Below, piece by piece: positions 1 to 5,592 of a stretch of 22,811 bases of DNA. The translations under genes were made by a program, and so were the position numbers. How positions within the stretch are numbered: the first letter of the stretch is position 1; every line of letters begins with the position of its first letter. A model generated the notes under the pieces. The model worked only from the letters and a program-made list of their open reading frames with translations, was not told where the DNA came from and made no database searches. The DNA comes from a virus, in IMG/VR virus record IMGVR_UViG_3300019760_000012, positions 1-22,811 of that record; one strand, 5' to 3'.

Positions 1-396
1 CTCGGGGGTAACTTTCCCAGCATGGCATTATTAAAGAAAGAAAAGGGCGAACAAAAGCTATCTGATGCGCTGGCCATCATCATAATTGAAACATCGCTTA
101 GTTTTGGCGATGGCATGAACGAGAAAACAGCACTCGACCTGGCCACGGAGATACTGGTCGATTATTATTACTTAAGCCTGGAGGATTGCTTTGTTGTACT
201 CAACCGTTTGAAGCGAGCGAAGGTTTTCAAGTTCACCATTAATGTGGTTTTAAATGCCTTTGAAAGCTACGATAAAGAGCGTTTAAAAATGATTGATGAT
301 AACAGTTACAGCCAACACTTAAGCATTAAAGAAGGAAACCCGATGATCAGAGGAAGCGAAAAACTGGCAACCAGGTATAAAATTAAAAAGAAGTAG
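1..396 (+). CDS. Phage accessory protein, DUF6633-like, 5' end open
   Basis: The frame is open to the left edge. The first in-window ATG is at 22, giving 124 residues, but the seven codons before it read LGGNFPS, and related Bacteroidota phage proteins as I recall them have a similar NFPS-like run inside the protein. The true start may therefore lie outside the window. The protein is soluble and mostly helical. A central stretch (about residues 48-85, YYYLSLEDCFVVLNRLKRAK then a helix ending in ESYDKERL) resembles the conserved core of a small family (DUF6633, from memory) found in the early or middle regions of Bacteroidota phages. The function is unknown. It sits at the end of a rightward unit that must begin upstream. 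Confidence is high that it is a real gene, moderate for the family, and low for the start. Confidence 0.6.
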   Translation, partial: LGGNFPSMALLKKEKGEQKLSDALAIIIIETSLSFGDGMNEKTALDLATEILVDYYYLSLEDCFVVLNRLKRAKVFKFTINVVLNAFESYDKERLKMIDDNSYSQHLSIKEGNPMIRGSEKLATRYKIKKK

Positions 397-427
397 TTGG
401 AAAGTTACAGCAAGTAACTTATTTTTG
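397..427 (+). promoter_or_regulatory. Candidate Bacteroidota-type promoter for the 512 gene
   Basis: TTG at 397-399 is followed after 20 bp by TATTTTTG at 420-427. This fits the Bacteroidota sigma-ABfr consensus (-33 TTTG or TTG, about 19-21 bp, -7 TAnnTTTG). A transcript would start around 433 and have a leader of about 80 nt before the ATG at 512. Seen by pattern only. Confidence 0.45.
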
Positions 428-442
428 TAAAACAGCGTACAT

Positions 443-474
443 AAAAAAAGCCCTGCGTATTTCTACAACAAGGC
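443..474 (-). terminator. Possible minus-strand intrinsic terminator
   Basis: Read on the minus strand, GCCTTG (469-474) pairs with CAGGGC (450-455), with one U-G wobble and a 13-nt loop. Seven T follow (443-449). It could stop leftward readthrough from the packaging operon. On the plus strand it is merely a leader hairpin of the 512 gene, with no T tract. Confidence 0.35.
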
Positions 475-511
475 CTCCCGGACAGAGGTAAAAGTAGTAA
501 AATTTGTGCAG

Positions 512-736
512 ATGGCTTATAACAGGAGGAATATTTTACAACGAATTATTGATATCCAGAACCTCACCCTGGAACATACCCACAAAGGTGTGACACAGGA
601 ATATGTATATAACAATATCATTTACCCTCTATATAAAATATCACGGTCAACATATTATAGTTATCTTGGAACTCCGGCAAAAAGGGAACTAAAGGATATG
701 AACCTTAACCAAAAGAGACAATTACAGTTATTTTAA
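512..736 (+). CDS. Small conserved phage protein of unknown function
   Basis: This is a 74-residue basic protein starting MAYNRRNILQRI. The ATG at 512 is preferred over the in-frame GTG at 506, because MAYNRRN is the start I recall for similar small Bacteroidota phage and mobile-element proteins. It has a helix-rich N-terminal half (ILQRIIDIQNLTLEHTHKG), then VTQEYVYNNIIYPLYKISRSTYYSYLG, which has the spacing of a small helix-turn-helix-like fold. The last 20 residues are charged. No catalytic motif is visible. It lies 14 bp before the next gene and likely shares the promoter at 397-427. A DNA-binding or regulatory role is only a guess from the basic charge and helix pattern. Confidence 0.6.
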   Translation: MAYNRRNILQRIIDIQNLTLEHTHKGVTQEYVYNNIIYPLYKISRSTYYSYLGTPAKRELKDMNLNQKRQLQLF

Positions 737-750
737 CTAAACACCTTTAT

Positions 751-1161
751 ATGAGAACAAAAGCGGAAACTCAGAAAAGAAAGAAAATTGTTAATTCAAT
801 TATTGTAATAATCAGTTTGTTAATAGTTGGATATATAGTAAAAGGACTCTATGATATAAAACAAGTTGAAAAAATCGAAAAAGCAGAAAAAGCGTATCGG
901 ATATCTATGCGTAATAAATATAGTATCATAAACAAAAAGAAAGTAGGCACAACGGTTAAGATTTCGTTAGATATTCAATTAAATGAAAGACTAAACAAAA
1001 TGGAGCTCGAAGAGCTTGGTAATTTTATTAAGAAAGACGAAGCCAGGTATTTTAAGACGGCATACATTGGGTTCTATTTAGAAGAATTAGGCTTTTCGAA
1101 TGGATATTGGGCTACTACCCATTTTACACCAAATATGGAAGTTTGGATAAGTAATAAATAA
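751..1161 (+). CDS. Membrane-anchored small protein, moron candidate
   Basis: The protein has 136 residues. A positively charged N-terminus (MRTKAETQKRKK) is followed by one hydrophobic segment (about residues 14-36, IVNSIIVIISLLIVGYIVKG), suggesting a signal anchor with the C-terminus outside the cytoplasm. There is no lipobox cysteine. After a charged linker comes a compact domain (about residues 66-134) with a beta-rich end, WATTHFTPNMEVWI. From memory, similar 'WATTHFNP' endings occur in small exported proteins of prophages and in other bacterial genes of unknown function. The gene looks more A/T-rich than the structural genes around it and ends just before a strong terminator, fitting a moron. 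Superinfection exclusion is possible but unsupported. Confidence 0.6.
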   Translation: MRTKAETQKRKKIVNSIIVIISLLIVGYIVKGLYDIKQVEKIEKAEKAYRISMRNKYSIINKKKVGTTVKISLDIQLNERLNKMELEELGNFIKKDEARYFKTAYIGFYLEELGFSNGYWATTHFTPNMEVWISNK

Positions 1162-1167
1162 AGCAAC

Positions 1168-1199
1168 AAGCCCCAACCGTTCAGTTTGGGGCTTTTTTT
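1168..1199 (+). terminator. Intrinsic terminator after the 751 gene
   Basis: A 9-bp perfect stem (AAGCCCCAA at 1168-1176, TTGGGGCTT at 1186-1194) with a 9-nt loop is followed by a T tract at 1193-1199. It lies between convergent genes ending at 1161 and 1201. On the minus strand the hairpin is the same but lacks a good T tract, so it mainly serves the rightward unit. Confidence 0.85.
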
Positions 1200-1200
1200 A

Positions 1201-1623
1201 TTAAACCATATTATACTCCACTAAAGCCTTATAGGTTAGCTCCAGCTCATACCGTTTGCCCTGTTTGGTAAAATGCTCACCGGTCAGGCAAATGTTATTC
1301 AAATACTCCACCCCATCTTCATACAACTTTTTCTTTGCTGCATGCATCCATGCCAGGGAGGATTTAAGGTCATTGAGTTTTGGGCTGTTTTTATGGCTGC
1401 TGTGAAAGGACATGCCGGTGAGTTGTACCGTAAATGCAATATCCGCATGTAAAGTATCATCACCCTGCTGCTTCCAATCAATGGGCGGCAGTTTTACCAG
1501 TGCGGTTGGTTCACAGCTTTCCTGATCACCGGCATCCGGGTGATCCTGATCCACCATGTCGATGTACTTCAGCTCCGGCACTTCGGCCAGCTTATTTTCA
1601 ATTGCCAGGTATAAGTCAATCAT
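1201..1623 (-). CDS. Head-tail/tail completion protein, Mu gp37-like by position
   Basis: The protein has 140 residues and starts MIDLYLAIENKL. It has the form of small tail-terminator proteins: an N-terminal helix (IENKLAEVPELKYIDM), a beta sheet (residues about 40-75, ADIAFTVQLTGMSF), a long helix (LKSSLAWMHAAKKKLYEDG) and a closing beta strand pair (RYELELTYKALVEY). It is the last gene of the leftward packaging operon, directly after the gpG-like protein, where Mu-like phages often place a small neck or terminator gene. It probably caps the tail tube or joins tail to head. The assignment rests on fold pattern and context, not on a diagnostic motif. A Mu gpG/gpS-type completion protein is the alternative. 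Confidence 0.55.
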   Translation of the reverse strand: MIDLYLAIENKLAEVPELKYIDMVDQDHPDAGDQESCEPTALVKLPPIDWKQQGDDTLHADIAFTVQLTGMSFHSSHKNSPKLNDLKSSLAWMHAAKKKLYEDGVEYLNNICLTGEHFTKQGKRYELELTYKALVEYNMV

Positions 1624-1663
1624 ATTAATAGTGCTTAGTTGTTAGTGTATTGGGATTAGTATG
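1624..1663 (-). repeat. Heptad-periodic intergenic element, GTGCTTA type
   Basis: Read on the minus strand, the gap consists of 7-bp steps ending mostly in CTA: CATACTA, ATCCCAA, TACACTA, ACAACTA, AGCACTA, then TTAAT and the ATG at 1623. It fills the whole gap between the gpG-like stop and the next start. It resembles the element at 12068-12119 in composition. Confidence 0.6.
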
Positions 1664-2215
1664 TCACTGAACTTTATCATTAATTCTTTTTGTTACCTCC
1701 TTGTTGATTTTATTGGTCAACACCCGGGATGGGCCGACAAACCGTCTTTGCTTCACACGCCTGGCGCCTTTGCCAAATACCTGTATTTTACCGCCGTCAT
1801 TATGCACCTGTGCATAAGGTTTATCGCTTCGGATAACTACGTTGCGGGCATAGGTATACCGGATGGAGTTATACAATTCTTTGGAGGGACCAGATAGTAT
1901 TTTACGGGTGGTAGCTGCACTGCTATAGTTTAGGCGCTTTTGACGTTTGGCACGGCGTGTGGTACCATCACGGTTACGGGCAATCCGTACCGAGGTTCTT
2001 TTCTCTCCGGTGTAATTAAAACCATACCATTTGCTTTCCTGGTCGCGGCGTTTGACATCCGGCCAGGGCTCATCCTTTTCGGCATTATTGGAAAAAGCCT
2101 CATCGTGAAAACTTTGTTTGTAATGCCTGACTGCCTCCGTTCCTACAATGCGCTGCACACTGCCATCATTTAAGAAACGCTGTAGCCGGTTCAGCTTATC
2201 AATTAGTCCTTTCAT
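1664..2215 (-). CDS. gpG-like virion morphogenesis protein (phage tail_S family)
   Basis: The protein has 183 residues and is very basic. The N-terminal helix (MKGLIDKLNRLQRFL), the central Arg/Lys-rich stretch and the C-terminal signature PYAQVHNDGG (about residues 135-144), followed by RRFVGPS, match the Mu gpG / P2 gpS virion morphogenesis family. In that family a tyrosine-alanine-x-x-His-x-x-Gly-Gly motif precedes a 'P-R-x-F-L-G' motif. The role is head-tail joining or tail completion in the cytoplasm. It follows the MuF gene after a 187-bp gap that carries a repeat element and precedes the gp37-like gene, so the leftward operon continues through it. The ATG at 2215 is the only good start. 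Confidence 0.8.
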   Translation of the reverse strand: MKGLIDKLNRLQRFLNDGSVQRIVGTEAVRHYKQSFHDEAFSNNAEKDEPWPDVKRRDQESKWYGFNYTGEKRTSVRIARNRDGTTRRAKRQKRLNYSSAATTRKILSGPSKELYNSIRYTYARNVVIRSDKPYAQVHNDGGKIQVFGKGARRVKQRRFVGPSRVLTNKINKEVTKRINDKVQ

Positions 2216-2302
2216 GAGTATAGTATCAAGTAGTGAGTATCAAGGGGCAAGATGATTTACAGCTTGAAAATATCTTGTGTCTTATTTCTTGATACTTAAA
2301 TC
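2216..2302 (-). repeat. Heptad-periodic intergenic element, CTTGATAC type
   Basis: On the minus strand the element runs in 7-bp steps (AAGTATC, AAGAAAT, AAGACAC, AAGATAT, TTTCAAG, CTGTAAA, TCATCTT, GCCCCTT, GATACTC, ACTACTT, GATACTA) and ends seven bases before the ATG at 2215. The first half carries AAG and the second CTT, so the whole is an imperfect inverted repeat. The core TTTCAAG-CTGTAAA-TCATCTT nearly matches the core at 18936-19022. Confidence 0.75.
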
Positions 2303-2402
2303 TAATTTTAATGCCTTTTCAAAATGGTTTAAATAGCGTATATTTGTATTGGTAAAGGACGTTACATTTATGTAATGGTCTATTACCTCCCTAAAAGCCT
2401 TG
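2303..2402. other. Non-coding spacer with palindromes and weak promoter-like box
   Basis: No ORF is seen on either strand. On the plus strand TATATTTG (2339-2346) fits the -7 TAnnTTTG box but has no good -33 partner. TTACAT-TT-ATGTAA and GTAAT...ATTAC palindromes follow. At the right edge CTAAAAGCC and GGCTTTTAG form a hairpin across the MuF stop codon. The purpose is unknown. Confidence 0.35.
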
Positions 2403-3656
2403 TCATTTCGATGGCAGGGCTTTTAGCTTTTTAAGCTCTTCCATGGGCAGGCGTATCACCTTACGGCCTTTGATTACCCAAATATTCTCCAACTCTGAAT
2501 GATTAAGGCCCTGACCTTTTATGGCTCTGAATAAATCATGATCGCTGATACCAGATCGGATATCTAAAACAACAGTATTGGCCTGTTTGGCTGCATCCTT
2601 CACCTCTCGTTTAATGGCGTTAATTTTATTAGCCCGGTTGGTTTTAAACTCAACTGAAAGCTTCCTGTTCAGGATAAAGGCATCAGGATTTTTAAGTTTA
2701 TTCTTCATAAACTCAAACGGCATCAATTTTTCCCTGAGTACTTTTAAGTCCTTCACTTTCGTGCGCGGGTCAATATTAGGCAACAGCCATACATTGTCTC
2801 CTTTATCGGCCAGCTTTTTAGCCGTTCGCATATTGTCGCTTAATTCATCCGCCCCATGCAAATGATGTTTGTAAATACGCCCGCCTTTTGCTGATTTATA
2901 CATTTGATGATACCCTTCTTTATTAAGTGCCTCAGCAGCTTTAAAGAGCTTTTTCTTTTCGGCCCTGGTGGTGTTAACCTGGTAACTGTGATTATCAGAA
3001 AACACCTTGCCGGTATGAGCCGGATTCCCCTCAAGCCCTTTATCGGGTTTCACCGTCTCCGTTTCCCAGGGAGTATTGGTCGGTTTCTCGTTGGTTGGTT
3101 CGATACCGCACTGGCAACCCCACAAAGAACCGGGCATGTGATGTGCCCAAAAGGTATCGCTATATGCCCACACCTGACCGTAAAATGGTTTATGCCCTTC
3201 ACGCGGATGAGCTGCTGTAGAAGGCACCCACCGGAGGTTAGCGTACAAATCTTTGTTACGTTCATACTCCTTAAACTGACGGGTGATCCTGGCACGCTTA
3301 AGAGCCGTGCCGTGTTCGGTTTGTAACCAGGTGCGGTTGTATTGGCCGATTACCTTTTCACTGTCCTTTCGGAAGGTGTTAAACGGTTTCGCCTGCCCTT
3401 CTTTGTCATGGAGCAAGGCCACCAGGTCCTTTTGAAAATGGTGGTTTTTAAAGACCGAAAAAACAGCATTGTTATTCTTCAGCTCGTTGATAAACTCCCA
3501 ATCCGGATCACCCCACTTAACCACTCCAAAACCTTTATCAATAGCATTGTTTAGGGTTTGATGCGTTATTTTGAAAAGCTTTGGGTGGATATCGCCGGGC
3601 TTTTGATACAGGCCGCTGTGAATATCAAACAAGGCTTCCTCTTCATCCGGAAGCAA
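2403..3656 (-). CDS. MuF-type phage head morphogenesis protein with C-terminal PD-(D/E)xK nuclease-like domain
   Basis: Taken from the first possible start (TTG at 3656) it has 417 residues, but the frame is open 34 codons further, to 3758, without ATG, GTG or TTG, and those codons look like real protein (for example FRAEIDQLYFKSG). The true N-terminus probably comes from a -1 frameshift out of the portal gene. Residues 120-190 are the MuF/SPP1 gp7-like head morphogenesis part, ending in the typical HMPGSLWGCQCGI. Residues about 265-403 form a second domain with PD (324-325) and E-F-K (336-338), then an alternating helix/strand pattern ending WVIKGRKVIRL. This looks like the CdiA-type C-terminal tRNA nuclease or polymorphic-toxin domains known to be fused to MuF proteins. 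The role is a minor head protein near the portal, possibly delivering the nuclease. No evident immunity gene is adjacent. Confidence 0.75.
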   Translation of the reverse strand: MLPDEEEALFDIHSGLYQKPGDIHPKLFKITHQTLNNAIDKGFGVVKWGDPDWEFINELKNNNAVFSVFKNHHFQKDLVALLHDKEGQAKPFNTFRKDSEKVIGQYNRTWLQTEHGTALKRARITRQFKEYERNKDLYANLRWVPSTAAHPREGHKPFYGQVWAYSDTFWAHHMPGSLWGCQCGIEPTNEKPTNTPWETETVKPDKGLEGNPAHTGKVFSDNHSYQVNTTRAEKKKLFKAAEALNKEGYHQMYKSAKGGRIYKHHLHGADELSDNMRTAKKLADKGDNVWLLPNIDPRTKVKDLKVLREKLMPFEFMKNKLKNPDAFILNRKLSVEFKTNRANKINAIKREVKDAAKQANTVVLDIRSGISDHDLFRAIKGQGLNHSELENIWVIKGRKVIRLPMEELKKLKALPSK

Positions 3657-3711
3657 TTCAATACGCTCAAGTGGTGTGGATCCACTTTTAAAATATAACT
3701 GATCTATTTCA

Positions 3712-3764
3712 GCCCTGAAGGACTCATGATTTGTATTGAGAGCTCCAGGGCCTATGCGAAAAAA
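3712..3764 (-). other. Candidate -1 frameshift signal, portal to MuF
   Basis: In the portal frame the mRNA reads GGT TTT TTC GCA TAG. The heptamer T TTT TTC (3764 down to 3758) is a canonical X XXY YYZ slip site. Six bases later GCCCTG (3751-3746) can pair with CAGGGC (3717-3712), with an inner CTC/GAG pair, giving a downstream stem at the usual distance. After slipping, codons from 3758 are in frame with the MuF gene and would give an 861-residue portal-MuF-nuclease fusion. A sequencing indel in the six-T run is the main alternative and would also imply a fusion. Confidence 0.55.
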
Positions 3765-4987
3765 CCTTTTAAAGTATCGTAGAAGTTACGGGCACTACTT
3801 TCAGGCTCACCACTTTTACCTTTTGCCTTTTGCTTTTCCTTGCCTTGTGGTATGGGCTTTGGCTCGCTATTCTTTTTACCTGCTTTTTTTGCACCACCCT
3901 TGGGTACAGGGATATCATAAGTATCGTAGAAATATTCTGGCTCAATCTCAACAATATCATTTAGTTCGGTATCCCTTTCCAAGCGTTCTTTAGGTGATAG
4001 TTTATCCTCATCAGCAAAAGAAAACTCACCATCGCCCGGGTTATAACCATGCATCTCAAGCAGCTCTTTAAAACGGCCATTTAACAGCATTAAAACTTCG
4101 CGGTCATCGGCTTTAAATATGTCGCTCTGTTCCTCTTTATGCACATCCGCTTTATACTGGCCACCCTTATCACTTGTGGTTAAAGTATTGCCCAGGAATA
4201 TTTTTGCAATTGCATTTTCACGGGCAGTCTCAAACTCCTTCATACTGCCCTTGCTGTCGCCAATGTTGTTAGGCAGTATTTCTACATTCGTTCCTTCAGG
4301 ATGAACGATAGCCGTACCACTGTTTTGGTTTTCAAAAGTATCTTCCAGCTCTTCCTTGGCCTCTTTATCGTGACGCGGATAGGTTCCTTTTTTAAGAGGC
4401 TGCCCAAATATCTCGTTAAGGGTTGCCCAGTCAGCCGTATTGTTCCGTTTATAGATGATATGAGGAGCCGCTTCCAATAAACGTCCCATCTCTTCGGGCT
4501 CACCTACCTCTAAGACATAATGATTAAGCGGCGTTTGGGTATAATCAGTGCCATTGATGTCGTGTTGCTGATATTTGACAATATGCTTCTCGGGTACCAC
4601 ATGGCGGCGGTCGATTAATTTAACTTCTGGCTTTTGTTTTCCCGGTAAAGAGATATCACACCATAGAACCGTGTAACCATAGGGCACCCGGCTAATCATC
4701 AGCTTTAATAACTTATGCGTAAAACCCGACTTGATTAAACCGTTAATCAAATCATTCTTTTTACCATCGGCACTAAATACCAGGCGGCGGTTGAGTATGT
4801 TAAGCTCCCGTTTATTAAAAACCGAGATATACTGGTCGTCAAGTGCCAGGTTCTTATAAAGATTATGAAGGTATGAGCGGTCGGGATAATCAACGCTTTC
4901 TGCCCTTTTAATAGCCTGTGTCCATTTACTTAAATCAATGGGTTCACGCTTGGGGGCAATGGTTTTTATTACAATTTTATCGGACAT
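3752..4987 (-). CDS. Portal protein, DUF935 (Mu gp29-like)
   Basis: The protein has 411 residues, starting MSDKIVIKT. The ATG at 4987 is chosen over in-frame codons at 5023 that lie in the upstream repeat element. It forms the dodecameric ring at the capsid vertex through which TerL pumps DNA. Features typical of the DUF935 family are the N-terminal D-x-x-x-W-T-x-A segment (about 30), the clip/stem region with LMISRVPYGYTVLWCDI (about 110-125), the ATLNEIFGQPLKKG segment and the C-terminal helix FETARENAIAKIFLGNTLTT. The last 45 residues are Lys/Gly/Pro-rich and look flexible, leading to the slippery end GFFA. The flexible tail suits a linker to the MuF domain if the frameshift occurs. It lies between the gp36-like and MuF genes in the leftward operon. 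Confidence 0.85.
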   Translation of the reverse strand: MSDKIVIKTIAPKREPIDLSKWTQAIKRAESVDYPDRSYLHNLYKNLALDDQYISVFNKRELNILNRRLVFSADGKKNDLINGLIKSGFTHKLLKLMISRVPYGYTVLWCDISLPGKQKPEVKLIDRRHVVPEKHIVKYQQHDINGTDYTQTPLNHYVLEVGEPEEMGRLLEAAPHIIYKRNNTADWATLNEIFGQPLKKGTYPRHDKEAKEELEDTFENQNSGTAIVHPEGTNVEILPNNIGDSKGSMKEFETARENAIAKIFLGNTLTTSDKGGQYKADVHKEEQSDIFKADDREVLMLLNGRFKELLEMHGYNPGDGEFSFADEDKLSPKERLERDTELNDIVEIEPEYFYDTYDIPVPKGGAKKAGKKNSEPKPIPQGKEKQKAKGKSGEPESSARNFYDTLKGFFA

Positions 4988-5051
4988 GCGTTCCAGTATC
5001 AAGTAGTTAGTTTCAAGTATCAAGATTTCTTGTGTCTTGTATCTTATTTCA
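4988..5051 (-). repeat. Heptad-periodic intergenic element, CTTGATAC type
   Basis: It fills the entire gap between the gp36-like stop and the portal start. Minus-strand 7-bp steps are ATAAGAT, ACAAGAC, ACAAGAA, ATCTTGA, TACTTGA, AACTAAC, TACTTGA, TACTGGA, then ACGC and ATG. AAG units turn into CTTG units at the centre. No Shine-Dalgarno is present; the element occupies its place. Confidence 0.75.
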
Positions 5052-5489
5052 TCAGAAATAGTTATTACGTGAGGGGGCCCGGTTGATATAGCTTATGGAG
5101 CGGGTTTCATCAGTTTCCACATTCAGGTCTTTTAGCTTGCATCCAACCAATGGAATGGTATGGCCTTTGGGTGCGGTTCCTGCAATCAGTTCCAGGTCGC
5201 GGCGGGCACTGTCATACCTTGTTTGAATATCTTCAGGTGTGCTTTCCAGTACACCATAAAGCCTGAATACAGCAATGTCTTTGATAAGTCTTAAAACGGT
5301 TGTATTTCGTTCAGCTCCTACCTTACTGTATATATCATCCACATCGTACTTGATGCCTAAGAAGTTTTGAGCTTCACCCAATGCCAAACCAATGGCCGTA
5401 TCAATACGGGTATCATCACCACGTGTGATTGACTCCAGTACCTCTTCGTATAGTTCCGATTTTAAATCATCTTTGGTTAAGAATGCCAT
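5052..5489 (-). CDS. Mu gp36-like protein (DUF1320-type head-tail connector)
   Basis: The protein has 145 residues, starting MAFLTKDDL at 5489; the in-frame extension to 5510 lies in repeat sequence. The N-terminal 'F-L-T-x-x-D-L' and the helix bundle (IDTAIGLALGEAQNFLGIKYDVDDIY, then VLRLIKDIAVFRLYGVLESTPEDIQTRYDSARRDLELIA) match the DUF1320 / Mu gp36 adaptor family, whose members stack under the portal to connect head and tail. The C-terminus is Asn/Arg-rich and disordered. In Mu the gene lies after the capsid gene; here it lies between TerL and portal in the inverted packaging operon. Repeat elements flank it on both sides, suggesting it was moved as a block. Confidence 0.75.
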   Translation of the reverse strand: MAFLTKDDLKSELYEEVLESITRGDDTRIDTAIGLALGEAQNFLGIKYDVDDIYSKVGAERNTTVLRLIKDIAVFRLYGVLESTPEDIQTRYDSARRDLELIAGTAPKGHTIPLVGCKLKDLNVETDETRSISYINRAPSRNNYF

Positions 5490-5499
5490 GCTTTTTTGA

Positions 5500-5580
5500 T
5501 TTAGTATCAAGTATCAAGACGTAAGACACAAGACTATTTACATCATGTAAATCATCTTGATACTTTGTACTTGATGCTTA
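5500..5580 (-). repeat. Heptad-periodic intergenic element with near-perfect palindrome
   Basis: Minus-strand 7-bp steps are AAGCATC, AAGTACA, AAGTATC, AAGATGA, TTTACAT, GATGTAA, ATAGTCT, TGTGTCT, TACGTCT, TGATACT, TGATACT. The centre ATTTACAT-ATGTAAAT is a perfect 8-bp inverted repeat around one base. It ends 10-14 bases before the ATG at 5489 and lies after the TerL stop. Confidence 0.75.
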
Positions 5581-5592
5581 TATCTTTCATAA

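Noticed and set aside
2904-3326. Plus-strand ORF of 140 codons inside the MuF gene
   Set aside because: It is fully antisense to a gene with clear MuF and nuclease-like motifs, and its protein is rich in Pro/Phe/Arg with no recognisable pattern.
3721-3728. ATG near 3727 (minus) as a start for the MuF gene
   Set aside because: It is in another frame and reaches a stop after seven codons.
5500-5580. CRISPR-like repeat array
   Set aside because: The repeated units are 7 bp, degenerate and without spacers of constant length; no cas gene is present.
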